64,000 nt of DNA, from positions 1 through 64,000 of the forward strand of contig NZ_JAFFZW010000013.1 in NCBI RefSeq assembly GCF_017826695.1, given 5' to 3'. The notes beneath the pieces were generated by a model. That model worked only from the letters and a program-made list of their open reading frames with translations. It was not told the origin of the DNA and did no database searches. Source of the DNA: Pseudomonas alliivorans (lineage in GTDB: Bacteria > Pseudomonadota > Gammaproteobacteria > Pseudomonadales > Pseudomonadaceae). This document shows positions 53,678 to 63,198 of the stretch, piece after piece. Within the stretch, counting starts at the first letter, position 1; the number at the start of each line of letters is the position of its first letter. Made by a program: the position numbers and the translations under genes.

Positions 53678-55599
53678 GTGGTGAAGCCATCCACACCCAC
53701 GAGCCTGTCAACGCGCAAGCGGCCGGCAGCATGCTGAGCGGTGCCGAACAGCGCAGTGCAGCCCGGCAGTTGACGCTGGCCATGCTGGCGCTGGGTTTGC
53801 TGGGGCTTGGCCTGATCTGGCGTTTTATTGCGCCGGAGCAGACCGGTGTCAGCCAATTGCTGCTCGGTGCTGCATCACTGTTGGTTGCGATTCCAGTGGT
53901 CAGCGCCGGTTGGCACAGCCTCCGGCACCCGAGCCTGCACGGCATCACTGATCAGTTGATCGCGCTGGCGATGCTGGGCGCGTGGGCTACCGGTGACCTG
54001 ATGACCGCCGCGTTGCTGCCGATCATCATGATCTTCGGCCACGTACTGGAAGAGCGCAGCGTGATCGGCTCGCAGGAAGCCATCGAGGCGCTGGGTCGTC
54101 TGACCCGCAGCCATGCCCGACTGCTCGCCCAGGATGGCAGTATTCGCGAGGTGGACAACACTACCCTGAAAGCGGGTGATCAGGTCGAAGTGCGGGCCGG
54201 GGACCGTGTTCCTGCGGATGGCCGGGTGCTGTCCGGACAGGCCAGCCTCGACACCTCGTCGATCACCGGCGAGTCGGTACCGCTGGAAGCCACAATGGGC
54301 GTGGACGTGTTCGGGGGCGCCATCAACCTTGATGGGCTGCTGCGCATTGAAGTGACGCGCATCGGTGATGAGTCCACGCTCGGCAAGGTTATCGCCCTGA
54401 TGCAGAGCGCCGAGCGTTCCAAGCCGCCGATCACCCGTCTGCTGGAGCGTTATGCAGGCAGTTACATGGTGCTGGTGTTGCTGATTGCTGCGCTGACCTG
54501 GTTCATCACCCACGATGCGCAGGCCATGCTGGCGGTGCTGGTCGCCGCCTGTCCATGCGCGCTGGTACTTTCAGCCCCGGCAACCGCCATCGCCGGTATC
54601 GCCGTCGCGGCGCGTCACGGGATTCTGATTCGAAGCTCGGCCTTCCTGGAAGAACTGGCGGACCTGACCTCACTGGTGGTGGATAAGACTGGCACGCTGA
54701 CGTTCGGGCGCCTGCGTTTGCAGTCGATACAGGCGCGAGGCGCGCAACACGCTCAATTGCTTGAGTTGGCGGCCAGCCTGGGATCCGCCAGCAGTCATCC
54801 GGTCAGCCGCGCATTGGCCGGGCTTGTGGATAAAAGCGCGCTGCTGCCGTTGACTGATATTCGCGAACGTCAGGGTTTGGGCGTTGTGGCGTCGACCGGG
54901 CAGGGCGATGCGGCCCTGGGTCGTCCTGAGTTGTTCGAGCAGTTGGGTATCGCCATGCCCAGCGTCCCTGAGCATGACGGCCCGCTGGCGGGTCTGTCGC
55001 TGAATGGCGAATTCCTCGCCTGGCTGTTGCTGGCCGACACCCTCAAACCGGAAGCCCAGGCGGCGCTGCAGGCGTTGCGCGAACTGGGCATGGGCAGGCA
55101 ACTGCTGTTGACCGGTGACCGCCAGGGCGTGGCTGATCAACTGGCGCGTGAAGTCGGCATTACCGACGTTCATGCCCAGGCCCTGCCCGAAGACAAACTC
55201 AACCGGGTGATGAGCGAGATCGGCAGCGGCTTCAGGCCGATGGTGGTGGGTGATGGGGTCAATGACTCGCTGGCACTGAAGGCGGGCGTGGTGGGTGTGG
55301 CCATGGGAGCTGGCGGTGCCGACATCGCGCTCGCGTCGGCCGATATCGTATTGATCGGCAGCGATCTGCGTCGTCTGGGCACCTGCGTACGCCTCAGCCG
55401 CCGCTGCCGTCATACCTTGCAGGTCAACGTGATCATCGGCCTTGGCTGGACGCTGGCCATTGTCGCGCTGGCAGCCTTCGGCCTGCTGGGAGTAGCCGGG
55501 GCAATGATTGCAGCGATTCTGCATAACCTGAGCACGTTGCTGGTCCTGGGCAATGCCGGGCGTCTGCTACGTTTTCAGGAACCGCTGAGCACGTTGTGA
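53674..55599 (+). CDS. hmtA: Heavy-metal P-type ATPase, HmtA-like
   Basis: A 641-aa P1B ATPase with metal site C293-P-C295, phosphorylation D337 (DKTGTLT), TGES and GDGVNDS. It lacks an N-terminal heavy-metal-associated domain; the few N-terminal His/Glu residues are the only obvious extra ligands. In P. aeruginosa HmtA (PA2435) imports zinc and copper, and its neighbours are SPFH proteins as here, so import is more likely than export. Other CPC ATPases export metals, so direction remains an inference. Confidence 0.82.
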   Translation: MSGEAIHTHEPVNAQAAGSMLSGAEQRSAARQLTLAMLALGLLGLGLIWRFIAPEQTGVSQLLLGAASLLVAIPVVSAGWHSLRHPSLHGITDQLIALAMLGAWATGDLMTAALLPIIMIFGHVLEERSVIGSQEAIEALGRLTRSHARLLAQDGSIREVDNTTLKAGDQVEVRAGDRVPADGRVLSGQASLDTSSITGESVPLEATMGVDVFGGAINLDGLLRIEVTRIGDESTLGKVIALMQSAERSKPPITRLLERYAGSYMVLVLLIAALTWFITHDAQAMLAVLVAACPCALVLSAPATAIAGIAVAARHGILIRSSAFLEELADLTSLVVDKTGTLTFGRLRLQSIQARGAQHAQLLELAASLGSASSHPVSRALAGLVDKSALLPLTDIRERQGLGVVASTGQGDAALGRPELFEQLGIAMPSVPEHDGPLAGLSLNGEFLAWLLLADTLKPEAQAALQALRELGMGRQLLLTGDRQGVADQLAREVGITDVHAQALPEDKLNRVMSEIGSGFRPMVVGDGVNDSLALKAGVVGVAMGAGGADIALASADIVLIGSDLRRLGTCVRLSRRCRHTLQVNVIIGLGWTLAIVALAAFGLLGVAGAMIAAILHNLSTLLVLGNAGRLLRFQEPLSTL

Positions 55600-55891
55600 G
55601 CGACCTCGCAGGTCGCGAGCATCGCCGTTTCGCCTGAAAAGCCTGAGTCATTACAGATTTTTTAAGTATAAGAAATGGCTTGAGCTTTGAAGAACTCTGT
55701 TACAGATTAAGAGTCATTCAACAGAGTGCGGTCCAAATTCAGGCTGTCGTCTGGCTCGAGTCAGTGGGCACAAGGCTGTTCCCCGGAAGTTGATTCAATG
55801 CAGTGTCGCCATCGCCAATAGCCTATCGGCCCTTTTGGAGGGCTTGTCTTGGATGCTCTATTCGAGTTTCTGGATAAGGGGGTGATTCATC
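55600..55891. other. Intergenic region before cfa
   Basis: 292 bp with no gene recognised. It should contain the cfa promoter; I see no confident sigma-S or sigma-70 match. Confidence 0.35.
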
Positions 55892-57079
55892 ATGCTCACG
55901 CAACTTCCGTCGGTCTTGCAAAACCTTCATCTGCCGTTGCGTCTCAGGCTCTGGGACGGTCATCAAATGGACCTGGGGCCTGATCCCAGTGTCACGATTG
56001 TCGTCAAGGATCCACGACTTGTCTCCGACTTCACCCATCCCAGTCTCGACCTGCTTGGCAGCGCGTTCGTGGAAGGGAGACTCGAACTCGAGGGCTCCAT
56101 CAGCGAAGTGGTGCGGGTGTGCGACGAGCTGACCCACGCGCTGGTGGAGGAGCAGGACGAGTCCGACACCCCCGTGCGCACCCGGCACGACAAGGATACC
56201 GACGCTGCCTCCATTTCGTACCACTACGACCTTTCCAACGAGTTCTACCAGTTGTGGCTGGATAAGGAGATGGTCTATTCCTGTGCCTACTTCAAAACCG
56301 GCAACGAATCGCTGGAACAGGCGCAGCAGGATAAATTTCATCACCTGTGCCGCAAGCTGCGCCTCAGGCCCGGTGATTATTTGCTGGATGTCGGCTGCGG
56401 CTGGGGCGGTCTGGCGCGTTTTGCAGCCCGTGAATATGGCGCGAAAGTCTTCGGCATCACCTTGAGCCGCGAGCAGTTGGCGCTTGCCCGCGCACTGGTG
56501 ACCGCTGATGGACTCGACGATCAGGTCGAGCTTCAACTGCTCGATTATCGCGATTTGCCGCAGGATGGACGCTTCGACAAAGTGGTCAGCGTGGGTATGT
56601 TCGAACACGTCGGCCACGCCAACCTGCCGCTTTACACCCAGCGACTGTTTGGCGCGGTGAGAGAGGGTGGTCTGGTGATGAACCACGGCATTACCGCCAG
56701 GCATACCGATGGACGACCTGTCGGGCGTGGAGCGGGCGAGTTCATAGACCGCTACGTATTCCCGAACGGTGAGTTGCCGCACATGGCAATGATCAGCTCA
56801 TACATCAGCGAAGCCGGACTGGAAGTCGTCGATGTCGAAAGCCTGCGGCCGCACTATGCCAAAACGCTGGAGCACTGGAGTTCTCGCCTCGAATCCCGCT
56901 TGAGCGAAGCGGCTGCGATGGTGCCCGAGCATACCTTGCGCATCTGGCGAATTTACCTTGCAGGCTGTGCTTATGCGTTCGCGCGGGGCTGGATCAATCT
57001 GCATCAGATCCTGGCGGTGAAGCCCTTTGCCGACGGCGCGACGGGGCTGCCGTTGACGCGGGAGGATATTTATCGGTGA
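55892..57079 (+). CDS. cfa: Cyclopropane-fatty-acyl-phospholipid synthase
   Basis: A 395-aa enzyme of the CFA synthase family: an N-terminal domain (residues 1–95), ISYHYDLSNEFY, and a SAM site LDVGCGWGGLARF near 165–177. It adds a methylene bridge to unsaturated phospholipid chains in the membrane. A GGGGGTG site precedes ATG 55892. The neighbouring cardiolipin synthase (convergent) also acts on membrane phospholipids. Confidence 0.92.
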   Translation: MLTQLPSVLQNLHLPLRLRLWDGHQMDLGPDPSVTIVVKDPRLVSDFTHPSLDLLGSAFVEGRLELEGSISEVVRVCDELTHALVEEQDESDTPVRTRHDKDTDAASISYHYDLSNEFYQLWLDKEMVYSCAYFKTGNESLEQAQQDKFHHLCRKLRLRPGDYLLDVGCGWGGLARFAAREYGAKVFGITLSREQLALARALVTADGLDDQVELQLLDYRDLPQDGRFDKVVSVGMFEHVGHANLPLYTQRLFGAVREGGLVMNHGITARHTDGRPVGRGAGEFIDRYVFPNGELPHMAMISSYISEAGLEVVDVESLRPHYAKTLEHWSSRLESRLSEAAAMVPEHTLRIWRIYLAGCAYAFARGWINLHQILAVKPFADGATGLPLTREDIYR

Positions 57080-57241
57080 TCGCCAGGCGCAAGTTGCGTT
57101 ACATCAATGAGGCTTCTTATCGGTCACAGGTGCAAAAGCAAGGACCACCTTTGGCGGCGCTCCTGCACACGCAGCGTACTCATATTATTCGGGCTGCAGG
57201 GCGGGGCGCAGTCACGCACTCGGGCTGTGGCCGCCTTTGTT

Positions 57242-58681
57242 TCACAGGATCGGCGATATCAACCGAGCCACCCGCATGCCCAGCTGGTGCAACCTTCGTG
57301 TCTCACGGCTTTCCTGAATAGAGATTTCCCGGGCCTGAGCGAAATCGGCATTGAGCATGGCTTCGACCTGATTGGAGAAATCAGGGTCGACGGTCAGCAG
57401 CATCAATTCGAAGTTGAGCCTGAACGAGCGGTTGTCGAGGTTGGCGCTGCCGATGGCGGTGATTTCGTTGTCCACCAGGACGACTTTCTGATGCAGGAAG
57501 CCCGGCCCGTAGCGGAACACCCGTACGCCAGCGCGGACAGCGTCGAACGCGTACAGACTGGACGCGGCGTAGACCACGTAGTGGTCTGGACGTGAGGGCA
57601 ACAGCAGGCGAACGTCCACGCCGCGTAGCACGGCCAGACGCAGGGCCGCTGACACAGCCTCGTCCGGGATGAAATAAGGGCTGGTGATCCAGACGCGCTC
57701 TTCTGCGGCATGGATGGCCTCGACGAAGAACAGTGAGCAGGTTTCCTGAGCATCCGCCGGGCCGCTGGCCAGCAACTGACACAGCACGCCGTCTTCGGGA
57801 AAGGTTTCCGGCAGGCTCAAAGGTGGCAGCTCGCGAGTGGCCCAGAACCAGTCTTCGGCAAATGACTCCTGCAGGCAGGCAACCACAGGCCCGATGACTT
57901 CCACGTGAGTATCGCGCCAGGGTGCCAACGGCGGTTTCAGTCCCATGTATTCGTCGCCGACATTGTGTCCGCCCATATAACCTTTCAAGCCGTCCACGAC
58001 CACGATCTTGCGGTGATTGCGAAAGTTGATCTGGAAACGGTTGAGCCAGCCGCCGTGGGTGGCGAACGCTTTGATCTGCACACCGCCAGCACGCAGCGTG
58101 TCAATGTAGCTCGCAGGCAAGGCGTGGCTGCCGATCCGGTCATAGAGCACAAAGATCGACACTCCTTCCGCGGCTTTTTCGAGCAGCAGGGTTTGCAACT
58201 GTCTGCCGAGTGCGTCGTCATGGATGATGAAAAACTGAACCAGTATGGTTTGCCGGGCCGCACGAATGGCCTCGAAGATCGCGCCAAATGTTTCTTTGCC
58301 GTTGATCAACAGCCGTACCTTGTTATTGGCCAGCGCTGGCATATTTCCGAGTTTGGGCATGGCGCGCAGCGACGTATAGGCTTTCGAACGACGCGCCGCG
58401 ACAGCTTCCTCGATCCAGGGCCGCCAGTTCAGGCTGCCGATGGCGACACGCATCTCTTGGTTGGCCTCACGCCGCGCCTTGATATACGCATCGAACGAAC
58501 TGCGGCCGAAGACCAGGTATGGAATCAGGGTGAAATAGGGGATAAACAGCAGCGGCATCGCCCAGGCAATTGCGCCTTGCGAGGTGCGTACGGTCAGCAG
58601 CGCGTGAATCGCGGCACCAGTGCCCAACAGATGAATGAAACCCAGGACGTAACCGAAAAAATACGGGTCGTGATAATCCAT
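57242..58681 (-). CDS. cls: Cardiolipin synthase
   Basis: A 479-aa ClsA-type enzyme: two N-terminal membrane helices, then two phospholipase-D HKD motifs (NHRKIVVVDG and LHQKVVLVDN). It condenses two phosphatidylglycerols to cardiolipin. The start is ATG 58681, 11 bases after GAGGAG; a TTG at 58690 is closer to that site and is the alternative. Confidence 0.92.
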   Translation of the reverse strand: MDYHDPYFFGYVLGFIHLLGTGAAIHALLTVRTSQGAIAWAMPLLFIPYFTLIPYLVFGRSSFDAYIKARREANQEMRVAIGSLNWRPWIEEAVAARRSKAYTSLRAMPKLGNMPALANNKVRLLINGKETFGAIFEAIRAARQTILVQFFIIHDDALGRQLQTLLLEKAAEGVSIFVLYDRIGSHALPASYIDTLRAGGVQIKAFATHGGWLNRFQINFRNHRKIVVVDGLKGYMGGHNVGDEYMGLKPPLAPWRDTHVEVIGPVVACLQESFAEDWFWATRELPPLSLPETFPEDGVLCQLLASGPADAQETCSLFFVEAIHAAEERVWITSPYFIPDEAVSAALRLAVLRGVDVRLLLPSRPDHYVVYAASSLYAFDAVRAGVRVFRYGPGFLHQKVVLVDNEITAIGSANLDNRSFRLNFELMLLTVDPDFSNQVEAMLNADFAQAREISIQESRETRRLHQLGMRVARLISPIL

Positions 58682-58847
58682 GTGGAACAATGCTCCTCGG
58701 CTTTGCTGCCTAACAGACCACAGCTGAACTGGAATGTCGCTATTTTATTCCCGGTGCAACTGGGCAGCGGTTACGTCGTCTAAGGCTCATCTTCCGGCCG
58801 GTTGTCCCGGCTTTGTGTATCTGTCACTGCCGCTCAGGAATACTCAA

Positions 58848-59369
58848 ATGAATAAACGTATGTTGGCGTGGTTTTTCTGTCTGGCGACGCCGCTGGCTCA
58901 GGCCCAGATGCTGCAACCTGGCTTGTGGGAACTGACTTCCAGCAACATGAAAGTGGACGGTCAGCAATTGCCCGATCTGCAACTGATGCTGGGGCAACTG
59001 AAAAACCTGCCGCCCGAGCAACGCGCCATGATGGAGCAGATGATGCAGAAGCAGGGTGTAACTTTGGGCGGCCAGGGCGTGCGTGTTTGCCTGACGCCTG
59101 CGCAGGTTAAATCGGACGATATCCCGTTGACCGATCCCAAATCGGGCTGCACGCAGAAAATCACTGCACGCAATGGCAAAACCTGGAATTTCCAGTTCAG
59201 CTGCCCCAAGGCCCAGGGCACAGGGCAGGCGCAGTTCCTCAGTGATCGCGAGTTCACCACCAACGTTGTAGGCACGTTTAACGCCACTGGTCAGCAACAG
59301 AACGGCAGCATGGACACTCGTGCCGTCTGGCTGGGCGCGCAGTGCGGAACCGTTGCACCGCGTACCTGA
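58848..59369 (+). CDS. Secreted DUF3617 protein
   Basis: A 173-aa protein with a signal peptide (MNKRMLAWFFCLATPLAQA) and the DUF3617 pattern PGLWELTSSNMKVDG, with CL/CTQK/SCP cysteines. Function unknown. The gene is common in Pseudomonas. ATG 58848 is chosen because it starts the signal peptide. Confidence 0.8.
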   Translation: MNKRMLAWFFCLATPLAQAQMLQPGLWELTSSNMKVDGQQLPDLQLMLGQLKNLPPEQRAMMEQMMQKQGVTLGGQGVRVCLTPAQVKSDDIPLTDPKSGCTQKITARNGKTWNFQFSCPKAQGTGQAQFLSDREFTTNVVGTFNATGQQQNGSMDTRAVWLGAQCGTVAPRT

Positions 59370-59493
59370 GTCAATTCATGGAGTTACGTTCCACGTGGAA
59401 CATTCTTGAAAAATGGACGATTTATTGTCGTTCGGCGAGAGTGTTCCATGACTTAATCTTCATGAAGTGCTTCATATGTCATTCGTAACTGCA

Positions 59494-59508
59494 TGTTATA
59501 TTGTTACT
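59494..59508. promoter_or_regulatory. Weak Zur-like site before the amidase
   Basis: TGTTATATTGTTACT keeps the left half TGTTATA intact but has a poor right half. It is 60 bp before the chosen amidase start. I list it because the P. aeruginosa amidase next to dksA2/zigA is zinc-regulated. Confidence 0.3.
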
Positions 59509-59568
59509 AATGTCATGGATGAAACCCTTCCTGAGCCGGGATGCTCGTTTTTGCGCTTGAGACATCCC

Positions 59569-60795
59569 ATGCACAGACGCCAAATGCTGCTCAATATGCT
59601 CCTGGCCGGTGCGGCCCTGACCTTGCCGTTGGGCGCTTATGCCACGCAAATCCGTAACGCACGCCTGTGGCGGACCAATGACAAGCTGCGTCTGGTCCTG
59701 GATCTCAGCGGTCCCGTTCAATACAAAACCTTTACCCTCACAGCCCCCGACCGCCTGATCATCGACGTCAGCGGCTCACGGCTGACCGGTGATTTCAGCC
59801 AACTGGCGCTGGACAGGACTGTTATCACGTCCATTCGCTCCGGCCATTACGGTTCGGGCGATGACACACGCATCGTGCTGGACTTGACCGCGCCCGTGCA
59901 ACTGAACAGCTTTCTGCTCGGCCCTCAGGGTGATCAAGGCCATCGTCTGGTGCTGGACATGAGTTCCACGGTACGTGCGCCGGTACAGATGGCTGAGCTG
60001 CCACCGCCGGTGCCCGTCAAGGAGCCCGCCAAGGCACGCACTGGTGGGCGCGACATCATGGTGGTGGTCGATGCGGGTCATGGCGGCAAGGATCCCGGCG
60101 CGGTGGGCTCTCGTGGTGAGCGTGAGAAAGACGTGGTGTTGTCCATCGCGCAGTTGCTGGCCAAGCGTCTCAAGCGCGAAAAAGGCTTCGACGTACGACT
60201 GGTGCGCAACGATGACTTCTTCGTACCACTGCGCAAGCGTGTCGAGTTCGCACACAAGTCCAACGCCGACATGTTCATCTCGGTGCATGCCGACGCTGCA
60301 CCACGCCTGACCGCATCCGGTGCGTCGGTGTTTGCGTTGTCGGAAGGTGGCGCTACCTCTGCCACAGCGCGTTTCATGGCCCAGCGCGAGAACGGCGCGG
60401 ACCTGCTGGGTGCAAGCTCGCTGCTTAATCTCAAGGACAAGGACCCGATGCTGGCCGGGGTGATTCTCGACATGTCGATGAATGCGACCATCGCCGCCAG
60501 CATGCAACTGGGCCATACCATTCTGGGCAGCCTTGAAGGCATCACCACGCTGCACCAGAAACGCGTGGAACAGGCCGGTTTCGCGGTACTCAAGTCGCCG
60601 GACGTGCCTTCGATCCTGGTCGAGACAGGTTTCATCTCCAACACCCGTGACAGTCAGCGTCTGGTCACGGCGCGTCATCAACAAGCGGTCGCCGACGGAT
60701 TGTTCGAAGGCCTGCAACGCTACTTCCAGCGCAACCCGCCCATGGATTCGCACATGGCCTGGATGCAGGCGCAGAAGCAGGAACAGCAGGTCTGA
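59569..60795 (+). CDS. amiA: N-acetylmuramoyl-L-alanine amidase (AmiC/AmiA type)
   Basis: A 408-aa exported amidase: signal MHRRQMLLNMLLAGAALTLP, an AMIN-like domain about 25–135, and a zinc amidase_3 domain with H171 (VDAGHGG), SVHADA and a late E (LVETGFISN). It splits peptide stems from glycan during cell division. It lies two genes from zigA, as in P. aeruginosa, where a zinc-regulated amidase (PA5538) is in the same neighbourhood. It is probably a paralogue used in zinc starvation and not the main amidase. The longer frame from 59467 is rejected because it runs over the promoter region. Confidence 0.85.
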   Translation: MHRRQMLLNMLLAGAALTLPLGAYATQIRNARLWRTNDKLRLVLDLSGPVQYKTFTLTAPDRLIIDVSGSRLTGDFSQLALDRTVITSIRSGHYGSGDDTRIVLDLTAPVQLNSFLLGPQGDQGHRLVLDMSSTVRAPVQMAELPPPVPVKEPAKARTGGRDIMVVVDAGHGGKDPGAVGSRGEREKDVVLSIAQLLAKRLKREKGFDVRLVRNDDFFVPLRKRVEFAHKSNADMFISVHADAAPRLTASGASVFALSEGGATSATARFMAQRENGADLLGASSLLNLKDKDPMLAGVILDMSMNATIAASMQLGHTILGSLEGITTLHQKRVEQAGFAVLKSPDVPSILVETGFISNTRDSQRLVTARHQQAVADGLFEGLQRYFQRNPPMDSHMAWMQAQKQEQQV

Positions 60796-60801
60796 TCTAC
60801 G

Positions 60802-61191
60802 TTACCTGCAGCCATTCAAGCGGCTGCAGGTGATTTTGCTGCGCGTACCGTCAGAGCTAGAAACCCGCGTGATCGTCGTCCAGCCCACACGCTGGATGGT
60901 GCCGATCCAGGCCTCACCGTCCGAGGCCAGCCCGGTAAAAAACGTCAACTGGTCGTAGCGACTGTTGGTCTGCACCCAACGACGTTTATCCAGCACTTCA
61001 TAGCCTCTCAGCCAGGTTGTCTGTCCGGCCGTGGTGACGCTGTAGTGATTGCCCTGTGCATCACTGCACGCCAGCACGGTGGCGCTGCGCGTGCACAGCG
61101 CAAGATCGGCGGCAGGCCGAGCGCCGGCAGCCATAGCTTGTGTGCCGGCCAGAGCCAGCAACGCGATCAACCCTGACGAGACCTGTTTCAT
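60802..61191 (-). CDS. Small secreted protein next to the Zur box
   Basis: A 129-aa protein with a signal peptide (cut after AMA near 22) and four cysteines (C33, C42, C122, C128). No family recognised. It starts 38 bp from the Zur box at 61229–61243, on the opposite side from zigA, so Zur could control both. Its 3' end carries the hairpin at 60804–60831. Confidence 0.7.
   Translation of the reverse strand: MKQVSSGLIALLALAGTQAMAAGARPAADLALCTRSATVLACSDAQGNHYSVTTAGQTTWLRGYEVLDKRRWVQTNSRYDQLTFFTGLASDGEAWIGTIQRVGWTTITRVSSSDGTRSKITCSRLNGCR
60804..60831. terminator. Terminator hairpin between convergent genes
   Basis: ACCTGCAGCC, 8-base loop, GGCTGCAGGT: a perfect 10-bp stem followed on the plus strand by GATTTTG. 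It serves the amidase gene and overlaps the last codons of the minus-strand gene. Confidence 0.6.
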
Positions 61192-61228
61192 GACGAACCC
61201 TTCGCGAAGCCATATAGCTATTTTGTGT

Positions 61229-61243
61229 TGTTATACTATAACA
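61229..61243. promoter_or_regulatory. Perfect Zur box TGTTATACTATAACA
   Basis: A perfect 7-1-7 palindrome identical to the Zur consensus TGTTATA-N-TATAACA. It lies between the divergent secreted-protein gene (38 bp away) and zigA (90 bp away). Zinc-bound Zur would repress both. Confidence 0.88.
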
Positions 61244-61333
61244 TCTAGCGGTGATTAGAGCTGGCTGCCAGATGGATTCGTTGCAGCCAGTACGAACAAG
61301 GCTGAAGCCTTGCAGACCGGTTGGAGAATCCTG

Positions 61334-62542
61334 ATGCCGAACCGCTTACCCGTTACTGTACTGTCCGGATTTCTCGGCGCTGGCAAGAGCACCTTACTTA
61401 ATTACGTGCTGCGCAATCGTGAAAACCTGCGTGTGGCCGTCATCGTCAATGACATGAGCGAGATCAATATTGACGGCGGTGAGGTCCAGCGCGACGTCAG
61501 CCTGAACCGCGCCGAAGAAAAGCTCGTCGAGATGAGCAACGGCTGCATCTGTTGCACCTTGCGCGAGGACCTGCTTGAAGAGGTCAGTCGCCTTGCGCAG
61601 GACGGGCGCTTCGATTACCTGTTGATTGAATCCACCGGCATTTCCGAGCCGCTGCCCGTTGCAGAGACCTTCACTTTTCGCGACGAGGCAGGCAAGAGCC
61701 TGACCGACCTGGCGCGTCTCGACACCATGGTAACGGTGGTCGATGGCGTGAATTTTCTGCTCGATTACGAAGCTGCCGACGGTCTGGACACGCGCGGCGA
61801 AACCTTGGGTGAGGACGACGACCGTTCGATTACCGACCTGCTGATCGAGCAGATCGAATTTGCCGACGTGATCCTGCTCAGCAAGATCGACCTGATCAGT
61901 TCCAGCGAGCGCGAAGAACTGATCGCCATCCTGAGAAGCCTCAACGCCGACGCCGACATCATTCCAATGGTAATGGGCGAAGTGCCGCTGGCGAATATTC
62001 TCAATACCGGGCGTTTTGATTTTGACCGTGCCGCTCAGGCACCAGGCTGGCTCAAGGAACTGCGCGGCGAGCACCTGCCCGAAACCGAGGAATACGGCAT
62101 CGCGTCCACGGCTTACCGGGCGCGTCGCCCGTTTCACCCGGAGCGGTTCTTCGACTTCATCAACCGCCCCTGGACCAACGGCAAGCTACTGCGCTCCAAG
62201 GGCTTTTTCTGGCTCGCCAGCAAGTACAAGGACGCTGGCAGCTGGTCTCAGGCGGGCGGTTTGATGCGACACGGGTTTGCGGGCCGCTGGTGGCGTTTCG
62301 TCGCGCGGGAGAGCTGGCCTGACGATCAGGAAAATGTCGCGTCCATCCTGGGCAACTGGTCATCGGAGACTGGCGATTGCCGTCAGGAACTGGTGTTCAT
62401 TGGCCAGAACATCGATTTTGACCAACTGATCGCCGAGCTGGACGGATGCCTGCTGACCGACGATGAAATGGCCGCAGGTTCCGAGTGCTGGCACACCCTG
62501 CGCGACCCGTTCGGTCCCTGGCACGAAGAGGTGGCCGCCTGA
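61334..62542 (+). CDS. zigA: Zinc-linked G3E-family GTPase ZigA
   Basis: A 402-aa COG0523 protein: P-loop GFLGAGKS at 12–19, the metal motif CICC at 71–74, SKID guanine motif, and a C-terminal CobW domain (RPFHPERFFDFI). These GTPases are thought to deliver zinc to client enzymes under zinc limitation. ATG 61334 is preferred over 61310 because the domain starts there and a GGAG lies upstream. It has a perfect Zur box and is coupled to the DUF1826 gene by TGATG, the arrangement known for Pseudomonas zigA. Confidence 0.88.
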   Translation: MPNRLPVTVLSGFLGAGKSTLLNYVLRNRENLRVAVIVNDMSEINIDGGEVQRDVSLNRAEEKLVEMSNGCICCTLREDLLEEVSRLAQDGRFDYLLIESTGISEPLPVAETFTFRDEAGKSLTDLARLDTMVTVVDGVNFLLDYEAADGLDTRGETLGEDDDRSITDLLIEQIEFADVILLSKIDLISSSEREELIAILRSLNADADIIPMVMGEVPLANILNTGRFDFDRAAQAPGWLKELRGEHLPETEEYGIASTAYRARRPFHPERFFDFINRPWTNGKLLRSKGFFWLASKYKDAGSWSQAGGLMRHGFAGRWWRFVARESWPDDQENVASILGNWSSETGDCRQELVFIGQNIDFDQLIAELDGCLLTDDEMAAGSECWHTLRDPFGPWHEEVAA

Positions 62543-63192
62543 TGTTTGCTCATTCTCTGAACCATCAGACGACGATCCGGCAGGCTTGCGGAACGACCCC
62601 TGACGTACTGGGTGAAGTGCTGGAAGAGGGCGTCAACCTGGCCGTCTGGCAGCGTCAGTTACCGGCGCACATTGAAGACTTTGGTGCATTGCTGTTATCG
62701 ATGGGCCAGCCGCTGTCCGAGTCCTTGACACTGGACGTGAAGGGCGGCGATCTGGAACCGGATCTGCGCACACTGGCGTCGGGTTACGCCGATCTGCAGG
62801 GATACGACGGCTTCATCGCCGACGTCTCGTGGCTGGTCAGTGCCTATGCGTGCCTGCTGGGTAGCGACTGCGTCGGGCTGCGCCTGCGAGTGCTCGACAA
62901 GGCGATGTGCCCGCGCTTTCACGTTGATCACGTGCCTGTACGTCTGATTACCACGTACGCCGGATGTGGCAGCCAGTGGCTCAAGGAAGGTGATATCGAT
63001 CGCAGGCAACTGGGCCGTGCGGAATCCGAGCCGCTGGATACCCGTGTCATCCAGCAGATCAACACCGCAGATGTCGCGCTACTCAAAGGGGAGCGCTGGC
63101 GTGGGAACGAGGGCGCGGGTCTGGTGCATCGCTCGCCGGCACTTGAGGGCAATGAGCGCAGGCTGATTCTCACGCTGGACTGGCTGGCCTGA
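62542..63192 (+). CDS. DUF1826 protein
   Basis: A 216-aa DUF1826 protein with FHVDHVPVRLITTYAG near 131–146 and GLVHRSPAL near 192. The family is usually next to zigA in Pseudomonas and the start overlaps the zigA stop by one base. The H-x-D-H pattern looks like a metal site, as in 2-oxoglutarate-type folds, but the function is unknown. Confidence 0.82.
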   Translation: MFAHSLNHQTTIRQACGTTPDVLGEVLEEGVNLAVWQRQLPAHIEDFGALLLSMGQPLSESLTLDVKGGDLEPDLRTLASGYADLQGYDGFIADVSWLVSAYACLLGSDCVGLRLRVLDKAMCPRFHVDHVPVRLITTYAGCGSQWLKEGDIDRRQLGRAESEPLDTRVIQQINTADVALLKGERWRGNEGAGLVHRSPALEGNERRLILTLDWLA

Positions 63193-63198
63193 AGGCTG

